This document shows positions 1 through 8,568 of a stretch of 64,000 nt of DNA, one piece after another (position 1 is the stretch's first letter; each line of letters begins with the position of its first letter). Source of the stretch: Bradyrhizobium yuanmingense. Its GTDB lineage: Bacteria; Pseudomonadota; Alphaproteobacteria; Rhizobiales; Xanthobacteraceae. The position numbers and the translations under genes were made by a program. Under the pieces are notes generated by a model. That model was not told the DNA's origin and ran no database searches. It saw nothing but the letters and a program-made list of their open reading frames with translations. The stretch is from contig NZ_JARFML010000002.1 of assembly GCF_029167105.1 (NCBI RefSeq), forward strand, positions 372,001 to 436,000. Reading direction: 5' to 3'.

Positions 1-600
1 CCCGACGATTTCCACGAGACGCGGATCCTGAACATTCCGCTCGACCGTACCAGGATGGTCGGCCGCATGCCGTGGGGCCTCGACCTGCCGCTGAAGCCGT
101 TCTTCGGCGTGATGGGCGTATCGCCGCCGCCAGCCTGGGGACGCATCTCCTCGCTGATTCCGCGCGCGATGGGCGGCAATCTCGACAACAAGGAGCTCGG
201 CGCAGGTGCGACGCTGTATCTGCCGGTATTCGTGCGAGGTGCGATGTTCTCCTGCGGCGACGGCCATGGCGTGCAGGGCGACGGCGAGGTCTGCGTTACC
301 GCAATCGAGACCGCTCTGCAGGGCCGCTTCCGCCTGACGCTGCGCAAGGACCTGAAGCTCGACTACCCCCGCGCCGAGACGCCGACGCACTACATGACCA
401 TGGCGATGGACCCCGATCTCGACCAATGCGTGGTGCGCGCGCTACGCGACATGATCGCGCTGCTCGGCGAAACGCGAAATCTGTCCCGCGAAGATGCCTA
501 CACGCTTTGCAGCCTCGCCGCCGACCTCCGGGTGACCCAGACCGTCAATGGCGCCAAAGGCATCCATTGCATGATCGAAAAGGCGATCGTGCACGGCTAA
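1..600 (+). CDS. Acetamidase/formamidase family protein (3' part only)
   Basis: The frame is open from base 1, so the gene starts upstream; 199 C-terminal residues are visible, where the family is usually about 310 long. The FmdA/AmdA hallmark GDGHGVQGDGEVCVTAIET is complete, preceded by the Asn- and Gly-rich stretch MGGNLDNKELGAGATLYLPV that shapes the metal-containing active site. The family hydrolyses formamide, acetamide or similar short amides to ammonia and the acid in the cytoplasm. Which amide is used cannot be told from this part. The following gene is about 200 bases away, so no operon downstream is evident. Confidence 0.9.
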   Translation, partial: PDDFHETRILNIPLDRTRMVGRMPWGLDLPLKPFFGVMGVSPPPAWGRISSLIPRAMGGNLDNKELGAGATLYLPVFVRGAMFSCGDGHGVQGDGEVCVTAIETALQGRFRLTLRKDLKLDYPRAETPTHYMTMAMDPDLDQCVVRALRDMIALLGETRNLSREDAYTLCSLAADLRVTQTVNGAKGIHCMIEKAIVHG

Positions 601-800
601 GCCGGGCCGCCCCTTCCCCGACCGATTGACGACCCCGCCGCCCGGCCTACCGCGCGGTGCGCTGAGTCGTAGGTAATTTCCCGTGCGATTCCAACATGCT
701 GAGCGTCACGCACAGCCTGCATTTGACTTCCACCCCCGAACCTAAATAGAGTCTTAATCGTTACTTTTATGTACCCGAGTAAGAGGCTAGCGTTCGGGCC

Positions 801-998
801 ATGGCCACCGAAAAAGCCGAGACTGACCGCATTCCCGTAACCTTGGCGCTCTCGACCATCGCGTATCTGGAGAAGCTGGTGAGACAGGGCACCCACGGCA
901 CCAGCGTTCCCGGCGTCGCACGGACATTGATCGAGGAAGGCATCCGTCTCGCCATCAAGGACGGTCTTCTGTCGATCCGCGACAATGGCAGGACGTGA
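801..998 (+). CDS. Small conserved-looking hypothetical protein (65 aa)
   Basis: A 65-residue acidic and basic mixed protein with no signal peptide or membrane segment. The middle reads like two amphipathic helices (ALSTIAYLEKLVRQG, then VARTLIEEGIRLAIKDGLL), which resembles the helical part of ribbon-helix-helix proteins with IPVTLALS as a possible beta strand; this is only a resemblance. It sits 75 bases upstream of the gcrA-type gene on the same strand and could share its transcript. The ATG at 801 is the only reasonable start. Function unknown. Confidence 0.6.
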   Translation: MATEKAETDRIPVTLALSTIAYLEKLVRQGTHGTSVPGVARTLIEEGIRLAIKDGLLSIRDNGRT

Positions 999-1073
999 GC
1001 GCGCTCGGTACGTGAGGCGGACGGATCTCGAGACCGCGGATGGCCGACATCTGCAACCTGGGATCGCCGACAA

Positions 1074-1553
1074 ATGCCTGTTCTCTCACCGACCTGGACC
1101 GACGAACGAATCGAACTCCTGAAGCAGCACTTCGAGGCCGGCCTCTCCTGTCGCGAGATCGCCGCCGACATCGGCGTCAGCCGCAACGCGGTGATCGGCA
1201 AATTGTCGCGGCTCAATCTGACGCGCGGCCGGACGGTCGACGACCGCAAGGTCCAGGACAGAGGCCTGGCGCCGGCGCGGATGCGCAAGGCCGTGCCGCG
1301 CCTGCAATACGAGATGCTCGCCACGATCTATGGCGAGACCGATGCGCCGGTGTTTGCCGGCCCAATCGACGAGGCCAACCGCTGCTCGTTGCTGGAGTTG
1401 TCGGAGAATCGCTGCCGCTGGCCGATCTCGACGCCGGGCGCAGACGATTTCTGCTTCTGCGGCAACACGGCGCCGGACGGCCAGCCCTATTGCGCCGGCC
1501 ACAGCCGCCTCGCCTACCGGCCGCCGGCGCGCACCCGCGCGATACGCGGCTGA
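1074..1553 (+). CDS. gcrA: GcrA family cell cycle regulator
   Basis: 159 residues. The N-terminal WTDERIELLKQHFEAGLSC followed by REIAADIGVSRNAVIGKLSR is the GcrA helix-turn-helix (about residues 7-50). The C-terminal half has a conserved Cys/His patch (CRWPI, FCFCGN, YCAGHSRLAY) typical of the family. In Caulobacter GcrA binds sigma-70 and methylated GANTC sites made by CcrM to activate cell-cycle genes; this role is known from that organism, not from the sequence here. The start at 1074 keeps six residues ahead of WTDER, slightly longer than in Caulobacter. A strong hairpin terminator follows at 1581-1607. Rhizobial genomes may carry several GcrA-like proteins, so this may be a paralogue. 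Confidence 0.88.
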   Translation: MPVLSPTWTDERIELLKQHFEAGLSCREIAADIGVSRNAVIGKLSRLNLTRGRTVDDRKVQDRGLAPARMRKAVPRLQYEMLATIYGETDAPVFAGPIDEANRCSLLELSENRCRWPISTPGADDFCFCGNTAPDGQPYCAGHSRLAYRPPARTRAIRG

Positions 1554-1580
1554 CATTGCGGGCATCTGGACAACAAAAAA

Positions 1581-1607
1581 CCTCCGGCGGGGCATCGCCG
1601 GAGGTTT
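1581..1607 (+). terminator. Rho-independent terminator after gcrA
   Basis: Perfect 9-bp stem CCTCCGGCG / CGCCGGAGG with a 6-base loop, followed by TTT on the plus strand and preceded by six A on the other side. It ends the gcrA transcript. Confidence 0.8.
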
Positions 1608-1770
1608 CTGGAGGCTTAGCATGAAGCTAAGAGCCGCAACTTTCGTATCTGGCTGAGAAGCTATATAGCTTAGTAACTCAGGTAAGTAAATAAGTTTGAT
1701 GCGATCGAATCGCATGGCTCGCCTTCGTGTTCCGCAACGGCCATTCGATTTCCGAAACCATTGCCCATGA

Positions 1771-1799
1771 AAAAACCCCGGCGGTTTCCCGCCGGGGTT
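1771..1799 (-). terminator. Rho-independent terminator of the porin gene
   Basis: An 11-bp stem (AACCCCGGCGG and its complement at 1774-1784/1789-1799) with a 4-base TTTC loop. Read on the minus strand it is followed by a run of T (the A run at 1771-1775), placed 27 bases beyond the porin stop codon. Confidence 0.85.
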
Positions 1800-1825
1800 C
1801 TCCGATCGATTTGCGCGATCGATGA

Positions 1826-3313
1826 TCAGAAGTTGCGCTGAGCGCGCAGCAGCATGCTCACCGAGTCCTGGTCCTTCAGCTCGTACACGGCCGCCGGCTT
1901 CGCAGCCGAGGCAATGCCGGGGCTGTTGATTGCGCCCGAGTACTTCTGGTCCAGACGCGACCAGCTCAAGTCGGCAGTGAACGCCAGGCCCTTGACCGGG
2001 GTCCACACGGTGTTCACACCGACCACCGCGAAGTTGAAGTCCGGATTACAGGTCGAACCGGCCACGGCTATCGCAGCGAAGTTGGTGCAGATCAGGCCTT
2101 TGCCCGTCGTGCCGTACCTCAGCTGGGCATAGCCACCGTAGATGGCGCTGGCCCAGTTCGGGCTCCAGTTGTGGGTATAGCCACCACGGAAGCCCCAGGT
2201 CTTGACGGTGTCGATGCCGGTACCGGTTCCGAACACGCCGTCGGCGACACCGGCGAACCCGGTGCTCTGATAGGCGCCGTTGCCGCTGCCGCTGAACATG
2301 AAGAAGCTCTGCGGGAACAGGCTCTGGAAGTTGTAGCGGGTCGCACCGTCCGTGTAGACGGCCTGCAGGTTGATGACGTCACCCGCGCCGGTCGGGATGT
2401 TCTTGATCGACAAGGCGCCCTGCACGGCCCAGCCCCACTTGTCGGAGGGATGACCGGAGACTTCAGTCGCGCCGTAATAGGCTGAATGCAGCTCATGGGC
2501 CGCGACCGAGATCTGCGCCAGACCCCAGGCCTGGTCGACACGAACCTGACCGATCACCTCGGGCATGCGCGTGCCGCCCCAAGCGCTGGCGCCATAGACG
2601 CCGGTCACGAACTGCGCCGCCGTACCCGACGACACGTTCCAGAGGTTCGACTGACCATTGTTCGCCGACGTCTCGTCCTGCAGCGCGAACGAAGCAGTGA
2701 TGCCCTGGCCGAAGTCAGCCGTGTAGGCAACCTGGTTCACGCCGTTGACGTGGTTGGAGCCGCCCGGAATGGTATCGGGGCCGCCCGCCGGATAGCTCTG
2801 CCAAGGAGCGTCGAAGATCGAGACCGTGCGGCCGAAGGTGAAGCCGGCGAACTGGATGAACGCATGGTAGAGACCGAGCGAAGCCGAACTGGTCGAGAAC
2901 GCCGAGGGATTGCTGCCAGTGACGTTCGTGGAGTCATAGCTGACGACGAGGTCGGCGTAGGTGCGAACGACGCCGTATTCGGTCGCCGTGCGGGTATCGA
3001 TGTTGAAGTCCAGACGAGCGCGGGTGAAATAGTAGTTGGTCAGACGGTTGTTGGACCCGCCGTTCACAGTGCTCGAGCTGTTCCTGAAGCCATAGTCGCC
3101 GCCGCCGCCGAGAAGCATGTCGGCGCGGATGTAACCACCCAGCTTGATGCAGGTATCGGTGCCCGGCATGTAGTAGAAACCTGCGCCGTAGAGCGAGCAG
3201 ATCTTCACGTACTCGACCGCCTTGGCCTTGACCGGAAGATCAGCTGCCTGAGCTCCACCAACGGCGATCAATCCCGCCGCAGTGCCGAGCAAAAGGCTCT
3301 TCACCACTTTCAT
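1826..3313 (-). CDS. Alphaproteobacterial outer-membrane porin (Omp2b/RopA-like)
   Basis: 495 residues. It begins with a clear Sec signal peptide ending GGAQAADLPVK, the normal cleavage region of the rhizobial porin family (Porin_2), followed by YVKICSLYGAGFYYMPGTDT and CIKLGGYIRADM with the paired cysteines that many members carry. The rest alternates aromatic and polar residues as expected for a 16-strand beta barrel and ends in QRNF, a terminal Phe signal for BamA-dependent insertion. It should form a general diffusion pore in the outer membrane. A GGAGG ribosome-binding site lies 6 bases before the ATG. Divergent from a MarR regulator; no evidence that the two are linked in function. Confidence 0.93.
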   Translation of the reverse strand: MKVVKSLLLGTAAGLIAVGGAQAADLPVKAKAVEYVKICSLYGAGFYYMPGTDTCIKLGGYIRADMLLGGGGDYGFRNSSSTVNGGSNNRLTNYYFTRARLDFNIDTRTATEYGVVRTYADLVVSYDSTNVTGSNPSAFSTSSASLGLYHAFIQFAGFTFGRTVSIFDAPWQSYPAGGPDTIPGGSNHVNGVNQVAYTADFGQGITASFALQDETSANNGQSNLWNVSSGTAAQFVTGVYGASAWGGTRMPEVIGQVRVDQAWGLAQISVAAHELHSAYYGATEVSGHPSDKWGWAVQGALSIKNIPTGAGDVINLQAVYTDGATRYNFQSLFPQSFFMFSGSGNGAYQSTGFAGVADGVFGTGTGIDTVKTWGFRGGYTHNWSPNWASAIYGGYAQLRYGTTGKGLICTNFAAIAVAGSTCNPDFNFAVVGVNTVWTPVKGLAFTADLSWSRLDQKYSGAINSPGIASAAKPAAVYELKDQDSVSMLLRAQRNF

Positions 3314-3721
3314 TTAAAACCTCCAAGTTGCTCATTTAGCGGAGACCGGACCATGAGGCCCCCCAGATCCCCGTCTCTTCATCAAATCCGCTCGGCCGCT
3401 TCGCGTTTTCGGACGTACCCGCATTCGCGAGGGACGTGAGCGAACCACCTGCAACGGGACGATCGAGAACCCCCCACCGTCACGGATCAATATGCCCGCG
3501 CAACTCCGTTAATCAAAATAGTTTATTAGATCAGCTTTGTAGTTTCACTAACCCTGTGTCCGCGGCGCAACACCGGGGGTGGGCCGAGAAGGTTGATCGG
3601 GTCATATTTGTAGTTTTCGTGACACAATTAGCCTGCTCTGCACTTGCGTCAGAGCAGAGTTGCGTGGACTATGCCCGCAAACGAACGATCGGAAAGAGAA
3701 TCAGCTTGCGGGAGTGACGCT
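3314..3721. promoter_or_regulatory. Divergent intergenic region between porin and MarR gene
   Basis: About 400 bases without a gene. It holds the porin promoter (minus strand) and the MarR promoter (plus strand). The part around 3510-3560 is markedly richer in A/T than its surroundings, which fits promoter DNA for the strongly expressed porin. I could not settle exact -35/-10 boxes. Confidence 0.4.
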
Positions 3722-4228
3722 GTGTCCGCGACGAGGAAAGAGGGGGCGCGCCTGCGCACCATCGGCAACCTGGATATCATCAGGCGATTCACCTGGGAGA
3801 TATCGTCGATCAACATGTATCTCGAGGAGCTGCGTCAGTTCTGGGCGAGGACGCTCGGCATCAGCGGGCCGCAATGGCTGATCCTGATGGCGATCTCCGA
3901 CCTCGACAAGGACGACGGCATTCCGGTCAACGTCGTGTCCAAGCTCCTCCACGTCGATCCGTCCTTCGTCACCACCCAGTCCAAGCTGCTGGAAAAGAAG
4001 GGCCTGTTGCGCCGCCGCCCCTCGCCGACCGACGCGCGCGTGGTCCGGCTGTCCCTGACGGAGAAGACGCAGAAGCACCTGGCGAGCCTCAACGAGCAGT
4101 ACAAGACCATCAAGGAATTCGTCTTCCAGGAGTTCGACGAGGCCGAGCTCGCCGAATTCACCACCAAGCTCGCGACGCTGAAGACCCGGTTGGAAAAGGC
4201 CTGCGTCCGCCTCAGCCTGGACCTCTGA
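3722..4228 (+). CDS. MarR family winged-helix transcriptional regulator
   Basis: 168 residues from the chosen GTG start. The winged helix runs through GPQWLILMAISDLDKDDG, VNVVSKLLHVDPSFVTTQSK (recognition helix) and LLEKKGLLRRRPSPTDARV, the wing with the family's DxR signature; long helices at both ends make the dimer interface. The GTG at 3722 is preceded by GGGAG at seven bases, which is why I prefer it to in-frame ATGs at 3671 and 3644. Ligand and targets are unknown. It is divergent from the porin and convergent with the hydrolase gene that follows. Confidence 0.82.
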   Translation: MSATRKEGARLRTIGNLDIIRRFTWEISSINMYLEELRQFWARTLGISGPQWLILMAISDLDKDDGIPVNVVSKLLHVDPSFVTTQSKLLEKKGLLRRRPSPTDARVVRLSLTEKTQKHLASLNEQYKTIKEFVFQEFDEAELAEFTTKLATLKTRLEKACVRLSLDL

Positions 4229-4238
4229 CAGCTCGCCG

Positions 4239-5351
4239 CTAGATTCGCCCGGCGCCGCCGAGCCGCGATTCCAGCCAGTCGAAGATATACTCGTTGGCAA
4301 GGCTCGGATTGTCGGCATGGGCCTGCGCCGCGCCGGTCTCCACCGCGGTGAACACTTTCAGCGTGACATCCGAGCTGCCGAACCGGGAGTTCTGGACGAG
4401 CTGACGCGCCCGGTCGGCCTTGAGCCAGCCGTCCTCGCCGAGCGTGATCAGCACCGGGCAATCGGCGCTGGAGGCCATCAGCGGCGCGTGCGGCACAGGG
4501 ACGATGCTGACGTCGCTCATCGCGAATCGGCTGGCGAAGAAGGCCCGCTCGTGCAGGTCCCACAGGCCGCCGTCGCAGACGGCGGCAGCAAGCCGCGGCT
4601 CCTGCAGCACCGCGCGCGCCACGAAGGACGAGCCCCAGCCATCGGCGATGATCCCGACACGTGCGAAATCTACGTCCTGCCGCGTCTCCAGATAGTCCAT
4701 GACGCCGGGGATCGCGCTCTCGAGATCCTTGCGCCGCAAGAGCGCATCGAGAAAATCGTCGCGCTGGTCGCCGAATAGGTCGAGCGCCAGCATCGAGAAG
4801 CCGCGCTCGCGTGAGTGCGGCTCGAGCTTGAAAAGAAATTCTTCCTTGCGGTGGCCGGGCTCGCCGATGCAGATCACAGTCGGCGCCGGCTCCGTCCCCG
4901 ACGACGCAGGAAGGAAATAGCCCTGCAGCGAATGCCCGTCGAGCCAGGGTATCGTCACCACCTCGCCGGCCGGCCTGCGCGCGGTGAGGTAGCTGCGCGC
5001 GCATTCCTGCGTGGCCAGCACCGCCACCCAGCGGCGCTCGTCGGCGGCGTCGAGCGGCATCGCTGCGGCCCCATAATAGTTCATGGCGCGCAGCCAATTG
5101 CGCTGCGCACTGGCGCGGTGGCCCTCCGCGAACGCGGCCTCCGCGCGCTGCCGATTGGTCTGCGCCAGCTTCTTCCACTCGCGGTGCCAGGAGCGGTCGT
5201 CGTCGGGCTTCAGCTGCCGCGCGATCATCAGGCATTCCGCGATCGTGGCGCCGCCCTCCTGGGCCGCCGTGAGCAGCCGCGTGAACTCAGCTGAAATGTC
5301 CTCTCGCTCCGGGCAAAAGGTCCAGTCGTCGGAGAGGCATGCGGGCATCAT
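4239..5351 (-). CDS. Alpha/beta hydrolase (DUF1100/FrsA-like shape)
   Basis: 370 residues: a helical N-terminal cap region (about 1-125) followed by an alpha/beta hydrolase core. Visible candidates for the triad are Ser241 in DGWGSSF (a degenerate nucleophile elbow), Asp307 in LGEDGW and His345 in GAAQAHADN. The arrangement of an N-terminal helical domain plus this core resembles pseudooxynicotine hydrolases and FrsA-like esterases; the substrate is unknown. No signal peptide, so it is probably cytoplasmic. Its stop lies 10 bases from the convergent MarR stop. Confidence 0.72.
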   Translation of the reverse strand: MMPACLSDDWTFCPEREDISAEFTRLLTAAQEGGATIAECLMIARQLKPDDDRSWHREWKKLAQTNRQRAEAAFAEGHRASAQRNWLRAMNYYGAAAMPLDAADERRWVAVLATQECARSYLTARRPAGEVVTIPWLDGHSLQGYFLPASSGTEPAPTVICIGEPGHRKEEFLFKLEPHSRERGFSMLALDLFGDQRDDFLDALLRRKDLESAIPGVMDYLETRQDVDFARVGIIADGWGSSFVARAVLQEPRLAAAVCDGGLWDLHERAFFASRFAMSDVSIVPVPHAPLMASSADCPVLITLGEDGWLKADRARQLVQNSRFGSSDVTLKVFTAVETGAAQAHADNPSLANEYIFDWLESRLGGAGRI

Positions 5352-5704
5352 CGAAAGCTACGCTCTAATCGTCGCGTTACGCCGATTGACTAAACCATTT
5401 CAGATCGCCGACCAAGCCGCCTCGCGCGCCATTACAGGCATTTGAGATCAACATCGCTTGAACATCGTCATGACGGATGGGTGACATTCCAACAGCACAT
5501 GGTGCGCGACGAACATTGGCAGCAGCTGACACATAGAATTGTCCGAGCATCTCTTGCCATGACGACCATCATAGCCATATTAGCGCGCCTCGTTGGCACG
5601 CTAACGAATATGCGCCCTAGCGGCGGCGTGCGCGCACGCCTCTCCTTCGAGACGGCGCTGACGCACCTCCTCGGGTGCGATGGGTGGGCGCCCTGGCGGC
5701 GGCC
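5352..5704. other. Gene-poor spacer
   Basis: About 350 bases between two minus-strand genes. It contains a short inverted repeat TTAGCG...CGCTAA at 5580-5604 with a 13-base loop that could end the SDR transcript, though no T tract follows. Possible reading frames here have no recognisable product. Confidence 0.35.
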
Positions 5705-6676
5705 TCAACCAAGCCGCCAGCCGACCTCCTGCGTAAAACTTTCGTAGAAGGCACGGTCGTAAGCCTGCTCCGGCGTGGCGCGCACGCGCTCGTCGAGGCG
5801 CTCGGCATCCGCGCCGACGAGGATGCGCCACCGCTCCGCCTTGACGCCGTCCAGAATGATCTTGGCCGCCTGGACGGCCGTGGTCGGCGCGTCCTCCAGG
5901 AAGCTGCGGGCGCGCTCGGCGAACGCGGCCTGGATGTCCTCGTCCGACATCTTGTCTGCATCCGGCACGCCGGCGGCGGCCATGCGCTTGCGGGTCAGTG
6001 CCACCTCGTCGGCGTTGAGCCGCTCCGAGCCGTCGCCGCTCTGCACCTTGCGCGAATTGGAGACGATCGACGTGCCGATATGGCCGGGCATCACCACCGA
6101 GCATTTGACGTGTGGGGCGTGCAGGCGAAGATCGTTGATCAGCGCTTCGGTAAATCCCTTCACCGCGAACTTCGCCGAGCTATAGGCGGTGTGCGCCTGC
6201 CCCATGCCGATCGAAGCCCAGAAGCCGTTGACGCTCGCGGTGTTGACGATGTGGGCCTCGTCCGCCGCGACCAGCATCGGCAGGAAGCTGCGCACGCCGA
6301 GATAGACCCCGCCCCAACAGATGTTGAAGGTGCGCTCCCATTGCTCGCGGGTGTTGGTGAACAGGCTGCCGCCGCCGCCGATGCCGGCATTGTTGAACAA
6401 GAGATGGATCTTGTCGGTTTTCTGCTGCTCGGCGACCTCATCGCGAAACCGCTTCAGATGATCCTCGATCGCCACGTCGGCGACGTGCGTCGTGACGCGC
6501 AGGCCCTGCGGCAGCTTCTCGACTTCGCAGAGCCGTTTGGTCTCGGCCATCGCCGCTTCCGAGACGTCGCACATCGCGACGTTGCAGCCTTCGGCGACGA
6601 GCTGCCGCGCGAGCTCACGCCCCATTCCCGTGCCGCCGCCGGTGATGACTGCGATCTTTCCAGCAAAATCCTTCAT
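5705..6676 (-). CDS. SDR family NAD(P)-dependent oxidoreductase
   Basis: 323 residues. The Rossmann nucleotide-binding motif TGGGTGMG is at residues 12-19, the structural NNAG motif follows at about residue 95, and the catalytic Tyr and Lys are in AYSSAKFAVKGF. The C-terminal third is longer than in classical 250-residue SDRs, as in many rhizobial members. The start at 6676 is chosen because a GGGAGG sequence lies about 11 bases upstream; a longer frame to 6763 adds residues unlike the family. It probably reduces a carbonyl or oxidises an alcohol; the substrate cannot be inferred. It stands alone. Confidence 0.85.
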   Translation of the reverse strand: MKDFAGKIAVITGGGTGMGRELARQLVAEGCNVAMCDVSEAAMAETKRLCEVEKLPQGLRVTTHVADVAIEDHLKRFRDEVAEQQKTDKIHLLFNNAGIGGGGSLFTNTREQWERTFNICWGGVYLGVRSFLPMLVAADEAHIVNTASVNGFWASIGMGQAHTAYSSAKFAVKGFTEALINDLRLHAPHVKCSVVMPGHIGTSIVSNSRKVQSGDGSERLNADEVALTRKRMAAAGVPDADKMSDEDIQAAFAERARSFLEDAPTTAVQAAKIILDGVKAERWRILVGADAERLDERVRATPEQAYDRAFYESFTQEVGWRLG

Positions 6677-7085
6677 GGGACTTCGGTCCCTCCCCTTGTC
6701 GGTGTGTTTCTTGGTCACGGCGCCGCTGACCGCGGCGCGCGCAAAACTGTAGCAGCGCGACATCCGCGGGTAAAAGCCGTGCGCTTGCCCTCTTCGCCTT
6801 CGGTAATTTCGGCGGGCGGACTACGCGCGATGCTGCGCGCGGGCCTTGTGAAGTGGCTCATAGGCGACACGGCCCGGACAATCGATCATTCCCAGGTGTT
6901 CTCCAGCGGGTTCCCCGTATTTGTCCGGCTTCGGGTTAATGGCAATTTTTTTACAATCCGAATCGCCAAATGGGGGTGGACGCTGGATTGAGTCGGCCAG
7001 GCCAGCGTGTTGTTTGCGTGTCACAGGCTCTGGCACTCCGCTTGCATCCTCTTCGTGGTCAGAAACAACCGACGAGGTGATAGGA
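6677..7085. promoter_or_regulatory. Divergent intergenic region between SDR and small gene
   Basis: About 400 bases. It contains the SDR promoter on the minus strand and a sigma-54-type promoter on the plus strand at 7031-7046 (separate entry). No gene is recognised; the frame open from 6921 is only the upstream extension of the small gene at 7086. Confidence 0.45.
7031..7046 (+). promoter_or_regulatory. Sigma-54 (RpoN) type -24/-12 promoter
   Basis: TGGCAC, five bases, then TTGCA: this matches the RpoN consensus TGGCAC-N5-TTGCW in both boxes and spacing. It lies 39 bases before the ATG of the 79-residue gene, so the transcript would start near 7057 and leave a short leader with a purine-rich ribosome-binding site. 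I found no exact TGT-N10-ACA NifA site just upstream. Confidence 0.7.
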
Positions 7086-7325
7086 ATGTTCGTGACCGTC
7101 GTTGCCGTGCTTTGCCGGCTTGGCGCAGCCAGCTCAGGCAGTTGTGTCGAGGAAATCGTGACCGACAGCAACATGACACCCGAGATTTCGCTGATGCAGT
7201 GCGCGATCGGCGCACAAGCGCCTCTCGCGAAGTGGATGGGTGAGCATCCGATCTATCACGCGAACTGGCGCCTCGAGCGCTACAAATGCGTGCCGGGTCA
7301 CTATGAGATCAAGGGCCACGCCTAA
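7086..7325 (+). CDS. Small protein of unknown function behind a sigma-54 promoter (79 aa)
   Basis: 79 residues starting MFVTVVAVLC, with three further Cys-containing segments (SGSCVEEIV, MQCAIGAQ, YKCVPGHYE). The N-terminal 15 residues are hydrophobic and could be a short signal or anchor, but there is no clear cleavage site. The four cysteines suggest disulfides if it is exported. The start at 7086 is favoured over the longer frame from 6921 because the RpoN-type promoter lies between them and AGGTGATAGGA precedes it. No relative recognised; the promoter suggests control by nitrogen, oxygen or another RpoN activator. Confidence 0.62.
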   Translation: MFVTVVAVLCRLGAASSGSCVEEIVTDSNMTPEISLMQCAIGAQAPLAKWMGEHPIYHANWRLERYKCVPGHYEIKGHA

Positions 7326-7472
7326 GGCCCCGCAAAACCACTGGTACCGAGACCACGGATACCAGAACGATCAATCCAAGAGGAAACGCCCGGGGGCCGC
7401 CTATCCCTCCGCGCGGACACAGCGCCAGACCGATCACGGCAGGCGCTCTGTGACAATGATCACGCCCTCCCT
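7326..7472. other. Spacer with imperfect hairpin after small gene
   Basis: An inverted repeat CTGGTA...TACCAG with an inner CCG/CGG pair (about 7341-7365) follows the small gene and may end its transcript; there is no clear T run. Confidence 0.35.
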
Positions 7473-8447
7473 CTAAGCCACCTCACGCAAGATGATCGCA
7501 CGCGCGCGCCGCCCCTCCGGCGTCGGCATCAGCGCGAAGTTGTGCGGCTGCTCGCGCAAAAGATGCAGCTCGGCCGGCACGCCCACCGCCCTCGCCCTTG
7601 CGGCAAGATCGACGCTGTCGGGATAGAGAAGATCGCGCGTGCCCGAAAAGATCGTCATCGGCGCGAGCGCGTGGAAGCCGCCGTTGAGCGGGCTGACGAA
7701 GGGATGGCCGACCTCGAGCTCGCCGGCGTAGAGGCGCGCCGCCTCGACGATGCCCGGAATATCCTGGATCGGATCGCGCGCCGCGATCGCAACCTGCTCC
7801 GGCCGGCTGACCGAGGCATCGGCCGCGGGCGAGATCAGCAGCATCCGGCTCGGCTGCCGATGACCGCGATCTCGCAGCCATTGGCAGGCGGCGAGTGCAA
7901 GCCCAGCGCCGGCCGAATTGCCGACGACCGTCACCTTTGCATCGCCAGCGTCTTCCAGCAGCATGCGTAGCAGCTCGGCCGTCGCCGGCACCACGTCCTT
8001 GGCGGTGGCCCGCGGCGCCAGCGGGTAGATCGGCACGACGCAGCAGATTCGCGCCTTGCGCGTCAACTCCCCGACGAAGCGCCAATGCGCCGGCACGATC
8101 TCGTTGATGTAGCCGCCGCCGTGCAGGAACATGACGTAGTTGCAGCCCTCGTGGCCTGACGCCGGGGCAGTGTAGTAGACGGGCCAGCCGCCCATCTTGG
8201 TCAGCGTCACCTCGACGCCGCCGCCGACCCCGATCGGCTCATGAGAGGCCGGGGCCAGCGCCAGCTTCTGCACGCGCGCCTGCACCGCTTCGGCGGATGC
8301 GAGCTGCGCCTTGTACGGAAGCTGTTGCAGCAGCAGGTTGAAGGCGCGGCTCTGCAGGCTCGGGGCGGGATCGCGAGGCGCCCGCGCGCCAAACACGCAG
8401 CTGCCCGGACAGAATTGAAAGGCCGATACAAGTCTTGCAACGCTCAT
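7473..8447 (-). CDS. Alpha/beta hydrolase, hormone-sensitive-lipase family esterase
   Basis: 324 residues. The HSL oxyanion motif HGGGY is at about 109-113, the nucleophile elbow GNSAGAG gives Ser178, the acid is the Asp of GTRDLLYPDS and the His is in EQPHNFAL. These bacterial HSL esterases hydrolyse short or medium acyl esters in the cytoplasm. The start at 8447 (MSVARLV) has GGGGATG about nine bases upstream. It is divergent from a TetR regulator with inverted repeats between them, the usual layout of a repressor beside its target. Substrate unknown. Confidence 0.85.
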   Translation of the reverse strand: MSVARLVSAFQFCPGSCVFGARAPRDPAPSLQSRAFNLLLQQLPYKAQLASAEAVQARVQKLALAPASHEPIGVGGGVEVTLTKMGGWPVYYTAPASGHEGCNYVMFLHGGGYINEIVPAHWRFVGELTRKARICCVVPIYPLAPRATAKDVVPATAELLRMLLEDAGDAKVTVVGNSAGAGLALAACQWLRDRGHRQPSRMLLISPAADASVSRPEQVAIAARDPIQDIPGIVEAARLYAGELEVGHPFVSPLNGGFHALAPMTIFSGTRDLLYPDSVDLAARARAVGVPAELHLLREQPHNFALMPTPEGRRARAIILREVA

Positions 8448-8516
8448 CGCCACATCCCCATCCGGCTGTTTCGACCCGGCGACGAAGAGGGTTGCCGACC
8501 CGCCGCCATTGGTCGA

Positions 8517-8553
8517 TATAATGCGAGCATTCACTCGCTTTTCCTACTCGCAT
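8517..8553. promoter_or_regulatory. Promoter -10 box with overlapping inverted-repeat operator candidate
   Basis: A perfect TATAAT at 8517-8522 for the plus strand overlaps ATGCGAG (8521-8527), which pairs with CTCGCAT (8547-8553); an inner repeat GCGAG-N6-CTCGC covers 8523-8538. A TTGCCG at 8492-8497 is a possible -35 box with a 19-base spacer. Position between the divergent tetR and esterase genes suggests a TetR-type operator controlling one or both. Confidence 0.55.
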
Positions 8554-8568
8554 TCAGATCACAAGTCC

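Noticed and set aside
5442..5747. Open reading frame of about 100 codons upstream of the SDR 3' end
   Set aside because: No ribosome-binding site, poor composition and overlap with the SDR stop; looks like chance.
7000..7060. NifA upstream site near the RpoN promoter
   Set aside because: Only TGT-N9-ACA was seen, one base short of the required TGT-N10-ACA, and too close to the -24 box.
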